Position numbers and translations under genes: made by a program. This document shows, piece by piece, positions 19,311-26,903 of a DNA stretch of 64,000 nt. How positions within the stretch are numbered: position 1 is the stretch's first letter; every line of letters starts with the position of its first letter. The stretch lies in assembly GCF_004217615.1 (NCBI RefSeq), contig NZ_SHLD01000001.1:6014001-6078000 (forward strand), in the 5' to 3' direction. The notes beneath the pieces were generated by a model. It ran no database searches. It saw only the letters and a program-made list of their open reading frames with translations, and was not told the DNA's origin. The DNA comes from Micromonospora kangleipakensis. GTDB lineage: Bacteria; Actinomycetota; Actinomycetes; Mycobacteriales; Micromonosporaceae.

Positions 19311-20177
19311 ATGATCTGGGACGACCTCGACGCCCACCTGGACAAGGTGCCCGGCACCGTCTCCGCGTACGTGGGGCGGCTGGACGCCCGACCGACCTGG
19401 ACCCGGCTGCCGGACGCCACCCACTACGCGGCCAGCACCATGAAGGTCGCCGTGCTGGTGGCGCTGCACCGGGCCGCCGAGGCCGGCACCCTCGACCTGG
19501 ACACGCCGATCCCGGTACGCAACGAGTTCGACTCCGCACTGCCGGGCGTGCCACGGTTCGCCTGCGCCCAGCACTACGACAACGACGACGCCGTGTGGGA
19601 CCGGGTCGGCGGCACCGCGCCGCTGCGCTGGCTCGCCGAGCGGATGATCGTGCGGTCCAGCAACCTGGCCACCAACATCGTGCTCAGCCAGGTCGGGCTG
19701 CCGGCGGTGGCGCGAGCCTGGGCGCTCGCCGGGGCCCGGCACAGCGTCACCGGCCGGGGCATCGAGGACTTCGCCGCCCGGGACGCCGGCATCACCAACC
19801 TGGTCACCGCCAGCGACCTCGCCGCCCTGCTCGGCGGGCTGGCGGTCGGGGCCGACCGCCCGGGCCCGCTGGCAGCCCCGGCGAGCTGCGCCGCGATGCT
19901 GGACGTGCTCTTCGCCCAGGAGCACCGGGAGGACCTCGCCGCCGGGCTACCCGAGGGCACCCGGATCGCGCACAAGAACGGCTGGGTACGCGGGGTACGG
20001 CACGGCGCCGGGGTGGTCTTCCCGGCCGACGCCCCGCCGTACGCGATCGTCGTCTGCACCACCACCGACCTGGCCGACGGCGGGCCGAGCGGCGAGGAGA
20101 CCGAGGACGACGCCTGCCGCCTGATCGCCACCATCTCGGCCCGCGTCTGGGACGCCCGGCACGCCCTGGCCGACTGA
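19311..20177 (+). CDS. Class A beta-lactamase-like serine hydrolase
   Basis: A 288-residue protein of the DD-peptidase / class A beta-lactamase fold. Active-site motifs are STMK (Ser42, Lys45), SSN at 116-118 in place of SDN, and a KNG triad near residue 224 in place of KTG. It lacks a signal peptide, so it should be cytoplasmic, unlike a secreted beta-lactamase. This fits a peptidase or esterase acting on internalised wall fragments or another ester, not antibiotic resistance. Two genes downstream lie a dipeptide epimerase and an NlpC/P60 peptidase, which supports a link to muropeptide metabolism. That link is inference from context. Confidence 0.78.
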   Translation: MIWDDLDAHLDKVPGTVSAYVGRLDARPTWTRLPDATHYAASTMKVAVLVALHRAAEAGTLDLDTPIPVRNEFDSALPGVPRFACAQHYDNDDAVWDRVGGTAPLRWLAERMIVRSSNLATNIVLSQVGLPAVARAWALAGARHSVTGRGIEDFAARDAGITNLVTASDLAALLGGLAVGADRPGPLAAPASCAAMLDVLFAQEHREDLAAGLPEGTRIAHKNGWVRGVRHGAGVVFPADAPPYAIVVCTTTDLADGGPSGEETEDDACRLIATISARVWDARHALAD

Positions 20178-20255
20178 CCCGCCGCACCGCTGCCCCGTCC
20201 CGCCACCCGGCCGGGCGCGCCGCCGAGCACCGCCGCCAGGTACCAGGTCGGCACC

Positions 20256-21053
20256 TCAGTCCAGCAGGTTGTCCCGCAGCGCGGCGACCACCCCGTCGGT
20301 CACGCCCAGCCCGTCGCGCAGGTACGCCCCGAACGAGCCGTGCACCCGCCGCACCTCGTCGTACGCGGCATCCAGGTACTCCGCCCGCACCTCCAGCAGC
20401 GGCCGGGCCGTCGCCGGGTCGAGGTGCGGCTGCCGCCGGGTCATCGCGGCCAGCAGCACCTCGCGCAGACTCTCGGTCAGCTCGTTGTGCCGCAGGTAGT
20501 CCGCCCGGATCGTCACCTCGTCCACCCCCAGCGCGGTGAGCAGCACGACGGCCAGCCAGCCGGTACGGTCCTTGCCGGCCGAGCAGTGGAAGAGCAGGGG
20601 CAGGTTCCGCTCCTCGGCCGCCAGCCGCACCGCCGCCCCGAAGCCCTCCCGGGCCGCCGCCCCGGTGACGAACCACCGGTAGATCTGCGCCATCGCCGCC
20701 GGCATGCCCTCCCGGGCCAGCTCGTCGTAGGCGGTCAGGTCGTGGCCGAGCAGCACCGCCGAGACGTACGTGAAGACCGGGTGCGCCGGGTCGTACACCG
20801 GCAGGTGCACCACCCGGGGCTCGCCCACCAGCCGGTCCGGCGGGGCGACCTGCTGCTCGGCGGCGCCCCGCAGGTCCACCACGCAGGCCGGCCCCAGCTT
20901 GCCCAGCACCGGGAGGTCCTCGTCGGTCAACCGGCCCAGCGCGGCGGTCCGGATCAGCCGACCGGCCCGCACCCGCCGCCCCTCCGCCGCGGGCAGGCCG
21001 CCCAGGTCACGGGCGTTCGGCGCGCCCACCAGTTCCCAGTCCCGCTGCAGCAT
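20256..21053 (-). CDS. Protein tyrosine/serine phosphatase (Y_phosphatase3 family)
   Basis: A 265-residue phosphatase with the Cx5R P-loop HCSAGKDRTG (Cys157, Arg163). The N-terminal NARDLGGLPAAEGRRVRAGRLIRT is the signature of the bacterial MptpB-like family (in M. tuberculosis, PtpB, a lipid and protein phosphatase). The KDR inside the loop marks the phosphoinositide-active subgroup. No signal peptide is visible. The ATG at 21051-21053 has a GGGGAGG ribosome site. It is transcribed opposite to both neighbours, with only 44 bases to the divergent epimerase gene. Confidence 0.87.
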   Translation of the reverse strand: MLQRDWELVGAPNARDLGGLPAAEGRRVRAGRLIRTAALGRLTDEDLPVLGKLGPACVVDLRGAAEQQVAPPDRLVGEPRVVHLPVYDPAHPVFTYVSAVLLGHDLTAYDELAREGMPAAMAQIYRWFVTGAAAREGFGAAVRLAAEERNLPLLFHCSAGKDRTGWLAVVLLTALGVDEVTIRADYLRHNELTESLREVLLAAMTRRQPHLDPATARPLLEVRAEYLDAAYDEVRRVHGSFGAYLRDGLGVTDGVVAALRDNLLD

Positions 21054-21084
21054 CCGGCCTCCCCTGTTCGCGCCCGCCTCCGTA

Positions 21085-21090
21085 TAGGGT
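21085..21090 (+). promoter_or_regulatory. Candidate -10 element of the epimerase gene, leaderless
   Basis: TAGGGT, seven bases before the ATG at 21098. Confidence 0.45.
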
Positions 21091-21097
21091 GCCGCAC

Positions 21098-22195
21098 ATG
21101 ACGATCGCCGCGGTACGCACCCACCGGCTTTCCGCCCCCTTACACACCCCGTTCGTCACCGCGCTGCGCCGGACCACCACCGTGGACACCCTGGTCGTCG
21201 AGGTGATCGACGACGAGGGACGGTCCGGTTTCGGCGAGGCGCCGCAGGTCTGGCAGGTGACCGGCGCGTCCGTCGCCGGCGCGGAGGCGTGCGTCCGGGA
21301 GCTCATCGCGCCGGCCCTCGCCGGGCGGGACGCCGACGACCTGGTGGCCCGCTGCGCCGATGTGCAGCGGGTGGTGGCCGGCAACGAGTCCGCCAAGGGG
21401 GCCGTCGACGTCGCGCTGCACGACCTGGCCGCCCGGCGGCTCGGCGTACCGCTGGTCCGGCTGCTCGGTGGCACCACCCGGCGGGTCCCGACGGACGTCA
21501 CCCTGGCCGCCGGCGACGCGGTGGACCTGGCCGCCGCCGCCAAGCAACGCCGGGGCGAGGGGTTCGACGTGCTCAAGCTGAAGGTCGGCACCGACGCCCG
21601 CGGGGACCTGGACCGGGTCCGCGCGGTCCGCTCCGCGGTCGGGCCGGGGGTGCGGATCCGGCTGGACGCCAACCAGGGCTGGACGCCGCGCGAGGCGGTC
21701 CGGATCATCCGCGGCATCGAGGACGCCGGCCTCGACGTCGAACTGGTCGAGCAGCCCGTCGCCCGCTGGGACCTGGACGGGCTGGCCTGGGTCAGCGACC
21801 GCGTCGACCTGCCGATCCTCGCCGACGAGTCGGTCTCCGGCGTGCGCGACCTGGTCGAGGTGATCCGCCGCCGGGCCGCCGACATGGTCAACGTCAAGCT
21901 CGCCAAGTGCGGCGGCCTGCACCCGGCCCGCACCCTGCTCGACCTGGCCGCCGCGCACGGCGTCGGCACGATCGTCGGCTCGATGATGGAGAGTCAGATC
22001 GGCGTCGGCGCCGCGGCCAGCCTGGTCGCGGCCTACGGCACCACCGCCGTGTCGGACCTCGACGCGGCCTGGTGGCTGGCCTGGTCACCGGTGCGGGGCG
22101 GGATCCGGTACGACGGCGCGACGGTCGTGCTGCCGGACGCCCCCGGGCTCGGCGTCACCTCGGTGACTGAAGCAAAGATGCAGACCCGTGGTTGA
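21098..22195 (+). CDS. Dipeptide epimerase (enolase superfamily)
   Basis: A 365-residue enolase-superfamily enzyme, best matched to L-Ala-D/L-Glu epimerases of the YcjG/YkfB type. The barrel carries the KxK motif (Lys160, Lys162). The metal ligands are Asp190 (LDAN), Glu218 (EQP) and Asp243 (ADES). Lys267 (NVK) acts as the opposite base. This is the muconate-lactonising-enzyme subgroup pattern. In B. subtilis, YkfB works with the NlpC/P60 peptidase YkfC on wall peptides; here an NlpC/P60 gene follows 46 bases later. Substrate assignment is inference, since N-succinylamino acid racemases share these residues. I chose ATG 21098 over GTG 21089 because of the adjacent -10 hexamer. Confidence 0.85.
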   Translation: MTIAAVRTHRLSAPLHTPFVTALRRTTTVDTLVVEVIDDEGRSGFGEAPQVWQVTGASVAGAEACVRELIAPALAGRDADDLVARCADVQRVVAGNESAKGAVDVALHDLAARRLGVPLVRLLGGTTRRVPTDVTLAAGDAVDLAAAAKQRRGEGFDVLKLKVGTDARGDLDRVRAVRSAVGPGVRIRLDANQGWTPREAVRIIRGIEDAGLDVELVEQPVARWDLDGLAWVSDRVDLPILADESVSGVRDLVEVIRRRAADMVNVKLAKCGGLHPARTLLDLAAAHGVGTIVGSMMESQIGVGAAASLVAAYGTTAVSDLDAAWWLAWSPVRGGIRYDGATVVLPDAPGLGVTSVTEAKMQTRG

Positions 22196-22241
22196 TGATC
22201 GTTGGAATCTTTCATAGGGTCGCGGGTGACAGCGGCGCGAG

Positions 22242-23171
22242 GTGGGGGTGGACGTGGAGCTGGAACCGGGCCGCGAGGCCGTCGTCCGGGTCCCGGTGGC
22301 GACCCTCTGGGCCTCCCCCGACGCGGTCCGGCCGGTCGACCGTCCCGCCCTGGCCGGCGACCCGGACGTCCCGGCCTGGGTCGCCGGGCTGGACCACGAC
22401 CAGCAGGTCGGCGACTGCGTGCTCAGCCAGCTGCTGCTCGGTGAGCAGGTGCTGGTCACCGAGCTGCGCGCCGACGGCTGGGCGCACGTGGTCGCCGTCG
22501 AGCAGCCGGCGGCGAAGCTCGACCCGCGCGGCTACCCCGGTTGGCTGCCCACCGCCCAACTGGCGCCGCTCCTGCCCCAGCGGCAACGGTCGCCGCTATT
22601 CGTGATCGACGCCCTCGTGGCCGACCTGCACGCCACGCCCGGTGGTCCGCCGGCGCTTCCCGGAGTGGTGCTCGGCACGCGGCTGCACCGGGCGGGTCCG
22701 CTCTTCGACGGCTGGCTGCCGTGCCACGTTCCCGGGCACACCGAACCGCTCTGGGTTTCCGAGACCGACGTGGTCCCCCTTCCGGCCGAGCGGCCGGAGG
22801 CCAAGGAGGTCCTCGCCGTCGCCGACCGGCTCCGCGGCCTCGTCTACATCTGGGGCGGCCTCTCCAGCCTCGGCATCGACTGCTCCGGCCTGGTGCACCT
22901 GGCCTGGCGCCGGTTCGGGGTGACGCTCCCCCGGGACGCCGACGACCAGGCCGAGGCGACCACCCCGCTGGCGCTCGGCGAGGAACTCCCCGGCGACCTC
23001 TACTTCTTCGCCCGGCCCGGCCGCCGGATCCACCACGTCGGCATCGTCACCGCCGAGCCGCAGGGCGACCAGCGGCGGATGCTGCACGCCTGCTACCGGC
23101 AGCGCCGGTTGGTCGAGGAGCAGCTGCCCGCCGACCGGCTGGCCACCCTGGTGGGCGCGCACCGGGTCTGA
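22242..23171 (+). CDS. NlpC/P60 peptidase, YkfC-like
   Basis: A 309-residue C40-family peptidase without a signal peptide, so probably cytoplasmic. The C-terminal domain has catalytic Cys214 in GIDCSGLVHLAWRRFG and His264/265 in IHHVGIV. The N-terminal 180 residues read as two SH3b-like domains (VPVATLWASPDAVRP ... WLPTAQLAPL and GVVLGTRLHRAGPLFDGWLPCHVP), the YkfC layout. Members of that group are gamma-D-glutamyl-L-diamino acid endopeptidases active on wall peptides. Together with the preceding epimerase it forms a YkfB-YkfC-like pair. The start is GTG 22242 or 22248. A strong bidirectional terminator follows. Confidence 0.87.
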   Translation: MGVDVELEPGREAVVRVPVATLWASPDAVRPVDRPALAGDPDVPAWVAGLDHDQQVGDCVLSQLLLGEQVLVTELRADGWAHVVAVEQPAAKLDPRGYPGWLPTAQLAPLLPQRQRSPLFVIDALVADLHATPGGPPALPGVVLGTRLHRAGPLFDGWLPCHVPGHTEPLWVSETDVVPLPAERPEAKEVLAVADRLRGLVYIWGGLSSLGIDCSGLVHLAWRRFGVTLPRDADDQAEATTPLALGEELPGDLYFFARPGRRIHHVGIVTAEPQGDQRRMLHACYRQRRLVEEQLPADRLATLVGAHRV

Positions 23172-23185
23172 CCCCATACGCGAAG

Positions 23186-23219
23186 AAAAGGGCGCTCCCG
23201 ACGACGGGAGCGCCCTTTT
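23186..23219. terminator. Bidirectional intrinsic terminator
   Basis: A perfect 15-bp stem with an ACGA loop: AAAAGGGCGCTCCCG at 23186-23200 pairs with 23205-23219, which ends in TTTT. The T-tract is present on both strands, so it serves both the plus-strand peptidase gene and the minus-strand terC gene. It is the most textbook terminator in the window. Confidence 0.92.
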
Positions 23220-23227
23220 CCGACGGG

Positions 23228-24226
23228 TCAGCGCCGGGCTTCGGCCAGCTCGCGGCGCCGGTCGCGGGACGACTTGACCAGGCTCGCCGCGGTGGCCACG
23301 GCCAGGGTGCCGAGGATGACCGTCAGGGAGAGCCAGATCGGGATGTGCGGGGCCCAGCCGACGTGCTGGCCGCCGTTGATGAACGGCAGGTTGTTGTCGG
23401 CGAGGGCCTCCAGGACCAGCTTGACCCCGATGAAGCCGAGCACCACGGCCAGGCCGTAGCTGAGGTAGATCAGCCGGTCCAGCAGCCCGCCGAGCAGGAA
23501 GTAGAGCTGCCGCAGCCCCATCAGCGCGAAGACGTTCGCGGTGAAGACCAGGTACGGCTCCTGGGTGATGCCGAAGATCGCCGGGATCGAGTCGAGGGCG
23601 AAGATCAGGTCGGTGGTGCCGATCGCGATCATCACGATCAGCATCGGGGTGAAGAGCCGCCGGCCGTTCTCGTGGGTGGTCATCTTCGCGCCGTCGAAGT
23701 CACGGGCGATCGGCAGCGCCTTGCGGCTCCACCGGATCAGCAGGTTCTCGGTGAACTCGTCCTCGTCCGGCTCGCCCTGCCGGGCCAGGTTGACCGCGGT
23801 GTAGATCAGGAACGCGCCGAAGATGTAGAAGACCCAGGAGAACTGCGAGATCAGCGCGGCGCCGGCGGCGATGAAGCCACCGCGCATGACCAGCGCCAGC
23901 ACGATGCCGACGAGCAGCACCTTCTGCTGGTACCGCCGGGGCACCCCGAAGCGGGCCATGATGATCACGAAGACGAAGAGGTTGTCCACCGAGAGGCTGT
24001 ACTCGGTGAGCCACCCGGTGTAGAACTGGCCGGCCACGCTCGGGCCGGAGGTGAGCCAGAGGCCGACCCCGAAGAGCAGGGCCAACCCGACGTAGAAGCC
24101 GACCCAGAGGCTCGACTCCCGGACACTGGGCTCGTGCGGGCGACGACCGATGATGAAGAGGTCGACGAGCAGGACCGCCGTCATCGCGACGAGGGTCGCA
24201 GCCCACACCCATCCGGACACGTTCAA
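23228..24226 (-). CDS. TerC family membrane protein (metal exporter)
   Basis: A 332-residue integral membrane protein of the TerC/Alx family, members of which export manganese or load metal onto exported proteins. About eight hydrophobic segments are visible. Family hallmarks are WLTEYSLSVDNLFVFVIIMARFGVP, with the acidic SVDN motif, and the paired FALDSIPAIFGITQEPYLVFTANVFALMGLRQLYFLL. The start is decided by the ribosome site: GGAGG (complement at 24234-24238) is seven bases before TTG 24226 and thirteen before GTG 24220, so I chose TTG. A yybP-ykoY-type manganese riboswitch candidate lies in its leader, which supports manganese control. Confidence 0.9.
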   Translation of the reverse strand: MNVSGWVWAATLVAMTAVLLVDLFIIGRRPHEPSVRESSLWVGFYVGLALLFGVGLWLTSGPSVAGQFYTGWLTEYSLSVDNLFVFVIIMARFGVPRRYQQKVLLVGIVLALVMRGGFIAAGAALISQFSWVFYIFGAFLIYTAVNLARQGEPDEDEFTENLLIRWSRKALPIARDFDGAKMTTHENGRRLFTPMLIVMIAIGTTDLIFALDSIPAIFGITQEPYLVFTANVFALMGLRQLYFLLGGLLDRLIYLSYGLAVVLGFIGVKLVLEALADNNLPFINGGQHVGWAPHIPIWLSLTVILGTLAVATAASLVKSSRDRRRELAEARR

Positions 24227-24305
24227 TTTCCATCCTCCGGCAGACACGCAGCGTCGGGCACACCGTACGCCGAGTGAGGGGCCGGGGTGCGTCGACGCTG
24301 ACTCT

Positions 24306-24437
24306 GGTGACTGTCGGAGGTCTCTTCCGCCACCGACCCGGGTGACGGGCCGCTGACCGACGGAGCCGGGTCGTGCCGCCAGGGGTCGGCGGCCGTCCGT
24401 GCTGACGACTCCGTCGCGGGGGAATACTCCCCTCCTC
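24306..24437 (-). promoter_or_regulatory. Candidate yybP-ykoY (manganese) riboswitch upstream of terC
   Basis: Read on the minus strand, the leader contains AGGGGAGTATTCCCC (24418-24432), CGGAGTCGTCAGCAC (24399-24413), a variable arm, and GAGACCTCCGAC (24313-24324). CGGAG pairs with CTCCG. The GGGGAGTA, GTCAnCA and GAGACC words resemble the conserved loops of the manganese-sensing element, which in bacteria often precedes terC. The leader ends about 80 bases before the TTG start. Boundaries are approximate. The stretch 24438-24640 further upstream is intergenic and should hold the promoter; no clear hexamer was recognised there. Confidence 0.65.
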
Positions 24438-24640
24438 GGCCGCCATTCTTCACCATCCGGGGTGGTCGGCGCATCTCCGGCGGCCCCGATTGATGGTGGG
24501 ATCACTTTCCAGGGTGCGGCAGGCGATATCCGCTACGGCATCCTAGGAGGCTAGGCGCCCGAATTGCCGGGTATGAGCTTGGCTCCCCCCGACCGGGACC
24601 GCGTCCGGGCCGCGACGCGTCGGCCGTCGCCGGGCCGGCC

Positions 24641-25720
24641 TCAGGCGGCGGGCAGCAGGGGGTCGGCGAGCGACCAGCCAGCCGCCAGCAGCGCGTCGCA
24701 GGCCGCCACCGCCGTGGCCAGCCGCTCGGGGTGCGGGCCGCGCAGCTCCACCACCGGCACCCCGCAGTCGGCCAGCTCGGCCCGGAACCGCCCGGTCATC
24801 CAGGCCCGCAGGTGCTCCCCGTCGCGCAGCCCGTCGTCGTCGAACGGGACGCCCTCGTGGTCAGTGAGCAGGTACAGCGCCGGCCGGCGGGCCGCCGCCC
24901 GGACCGCCGCCGAGGCCGACCCGAGGTACCGCTCCTCCCAGACCGCGGTGGCCCGGGCGTCGGTGTCGCAGAACAGCAGCGGGCCGCCGGTCCGGGCCGC
25001 CGCGTCCTCGGCGGCCTGCTGCGCCCGAACGACCTCGACGAAGTCGTCCCGGTCCCAGGTCACGTCGAAGACCGTCGCCGCCGGGCGCCGGCGCCGCAGC
25101 TCGACGAGCTTGCGGGCGGTCAGCTCCCGCCCGTACTCCGGGACCCAGGCGGTGCGGTAGTGGTCCGCGAGCGCCGCGGCCATCGTCGTGGTGCCGGTGG
25201 ACTCGGCCCCCACCACCACGACCCGGCGGACGAACCAGGCCCGCGCCGGCGGGCTCAGCCACCGCCAGTGCCCCGCCGGGTCCGCCCGCACCGCGGTGCC
25301 GGAGACCGGCGCGGCCAGCCGGTCGGCGTCCACGCAGACCGGCACGGCGTCGAAACGGCGGGCCAGCTCCGCGCCGTACGCCTCCGAGGAGAAGACCGCG
25401 TCGACCGGCTCCGCCCCGACCGCCTCCCGGAACACCGCGCAGTGCGCGTCCCAGACCACCGGGTCGGCGTAGTCCACCGGATGGTCGTCGTACCGGCCGA
25501 CCACCCGGACCCACGGGGTGGCCGCGTGCGCCTCACGCAGCCAGGCGACCCGCTCGTCCAGCGGTATCGACTCCCGCCGGGACGGCGCGACCACCACGGT
25601 GACCGCGGCGCAGCGGGCCGCGGCGGCCTCGATCAGCGCGTGGTGCCCGGCGTGCGGCGGGTAGAACTTACCCACCACCATGCCGTGCCGGAACTCCGGC
25701 TCGTCGCGCGGCCCGGTCAC
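24641..25720 (-). CDS. NadR-like NMN adenylyltransferase / ribosylnicotinamide kinase
   Basis: A 359-residue two-domain protein for salvage of nicotinamide riboside to NAD. The N-terminal nucleotidyltransferase domain has GKFYPPHAGH (17-26) and SGTAVR (140-145), the two substrate-binding motifs of the family. The C-terminal kinase-like domain has a P-loop at 171-180 that reads GAESTGTTTM, so the usual P-loop Lys is Thr. LLFCDTDARATAVW is the Walker B-like region. No NadR repressor HTH is present. The GTG start overlaps the stop of pnuC by four bases, so the transporter and this enzyme are translationally coupled. The missing Lys may mean altered ATP handling or loss of kinase activity. Confidence 0.82.
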   Translation of the reverse strand: MTGPRDEPEFRHGMVVGKFYPPHAGHHALIEAAAARCAAVTVVVAPSRRESIPLDERVAWLREAHAATPWVRVVGRYDDHPVDYADPVVWDAHCAVFREAVGAEPVDAVFSSEAYGAELARRFDAVPVCVDADRLAAPVSGTAVRADPAGHWRWLSPPARAWFVRRVVVVGAESTGTTTMAAALADHYRTAWVPEYGRELTARKLVELRRRRPAATVFDVTWDRDDFVEVVRAQQAAEDAAARTGGPLLFCDTDARATAVWEERYLGSASAAVRAAARRPALYLLTDHEGVPFDDDGLRDGEHLRAWMTGRFRAELADCGVPVVELRGPHPERLATAVAACDALLAAGWSLADPLLPAA

Positions 25721-26370
25721 GCGGCCACCGGGGCCGGGCCGGGCGGCACCGGGGTCGCCGCCGACCGATCGCGCAGGTCGGCCCGCCAGGCCCGCAACCC
25801 CACCACGCAGAGGGCCAGGAAGATCAGGTAGAGCCCGGCGGTCAGCCAGAGCCCCTTGTACGCGTAGAGCGGGATGTAGATCAGGTCGGCCACGATCCAC
25901 AGCCACCAGCTCTCCACCAGCTTGCGGGTCTGCCCGTACGTGGCGAGCAGCGAGAGCGCGGTGGTCAGCGCGTCGGCCAACGGCACCGTCGAGTCGGTGG
26001 CCCGGTCCAGCAGCGCCCAGAGCCCGGCGGTGAGCAGCACCCCGCCGACCCCGAGGGCCCACCACTCCCGCCGCCCGGTGCGGGCCACGGCGAGCCGGCT
26101 GCGCCGCTCCCCGCCGAAGAGCCAGTGCCACCAGCCGTACGCGCCGAGGACCACGTAGACGACCTGGAGGCCGGCGTCGGCGTAGAGGCCGGCGGTCCAG
26201 AAGAGCAGCATGAGCAGCAGCACGTTGGCGATGCCGATCGGCCAGTTCGCGATGTGCTGCCGGGCGACGAGCCAGACGTTGACCACGCCGGTGGCGAAGC
26301 CGAGCAGCTCCGCCCAGGTGGTGCCGGTCCCCGCCACCGTGAACGCCGTACCGGTCAGCCAGTCGAGCAT
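25717..26370 (-). CDS. pnuC: Nicotinamide riboside transporter PnuC
   Basis: A 217-residue membrane protein of the PnuC family, which takes up nicotinamide riboside by facilitated diffusion trapped by phosphorylation. About seven hydrophobic segments are visible. Family features are WPIGIANVLLLMLLFW, LQVVYVVLGAYGWWHW and ESWWLWIVADLIYIPLYAYKG. It overlaps the downstream NadR-like gene (ATP-dependent trapping enzyme) by four bases. The ATG at 26368-26370 follows a GGGGGAGGACC ribosome site. A TAGGGT -10 element at 26400-26405 gives a leader of about 25 bases. It could import another riboside or thiamine, but the coupled gene favours nicotinamide riboside. Confidence 0.88.
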   Translation of the reverse strand: MLDWLTGTAFTVAGTGTTWAELLGFATGVVNVWLVARQHIANWPIGIANVLLLMLLFWTAGLYADAGLQVVYVVLGAYGWWHWLFGGERRSRLAVARTGRREWWALGVGGVLLTAGLWALLDRATDSTVPLADALTTALSLLATYGQTRKLVESWWLWIVADLIYIPLYAYKGLWLTAGLYLIFLALCVVGLRAWRADLRDRSAATPVPPGPAPVAA

Positions 26371-26399
26371 GTGGTCCTCCCCCGTGTTTCCGAGCGCTC

Positions 26400-26405
26400 A
26401 CCCTA
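26400..26405 (-). promoter_or_regulatory. Candidate -10 element of pnuC-nadR
   Basis: TAGGGT on the minus strand, 29 bases before the pnuC ATG. Confidence 0.4.
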
Positions 26406-26473
26406 GAGCTCCGGACCGGACCGGGAAAGACCCCTGCCCCGTGACCGCCGGGGCGGCGTGCGAGGCTTCGGTC

Positions 26474-26767
26474 ATGGTTCTTGAGGTCGCACTGATCGAC
26501 GTAACCCCCGGGCACGAGGACGCCTTCGCCGCCGCGTACGTGCAGGCGTACCCGATCATCACCAGCACGGAGGGCTGCCGCTCGGCCCGGATGACCCGGG
26601 GCGTCGAGTCCCCCTCCCGGTTCGTGCTGCTGGTCGAGTGGGACTCGGTCGAGGCGCACGACGTCAACTTCCGGCAGAGCGAGAAGTTCCCGCAGTGGCG
26701 CGCCCTGATCGGCCCGCACTTCGCCGGCCCGCCGCTGGTCGAGCACTTCGTCGACGTTCCGGCCTGA
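26474..26767 (+). CDS. Antibiotic biosynthesis monooxygenase-like (ABM) protein
   Basis: A 97-residue dimeric alpha-beta barrel protein of the ABM/YgiN type. It starts MVLEVALIDVTPGHEDAFAAAYVQA and carries the family pattern of a C-terminal FVLLVEWDSVEAHDVNFRQSEKFPQWRALIGPHF. Members are quinone-type monooxygenases, heme-degrading enzymes or orphan small proteins; which applies here is not clear. It is divergent from pnuC across about 100 bases. No enzyme partner is adjacent. Confidence 0.7.
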   Translation: MVLEVALIDVTPGHEDAFAAAYVQAYPIITSTEGCRSARMTRGVESPSRFVLLVEWDSVEAHDVNFRQSEKFPQWRALIGPHFAGPPLVEHFVDVPA

Positions 26768-26903
26768 GCTGTCGTACCTCCCGGTTAGCGTGCGTGCGAC
26801 GCGCTGGCCGCCGGTCCCGACGGGCATCGGGGGCGCCGGGCCCGGTGGCCGCGCGCCGACAACTGCCTTGCGGGATGAGGCCGGACCCGGTTGGCTGTCG
26901 ATC

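Noticed and set aside
16344..19925. A 1193-codon minus-strand frame opposite typA.
   Set aside because: It is an antisense frame over typA; typA has all G-motifs and its own signals.
26371..26473. A riboswitch in the short leader of pnuC.
   Set aside because: The -10 element at 26400 leaves only about 25 bases of leader, too short for a known NAD, preQ1 or TPP aptamer, and no conserved words were seen.
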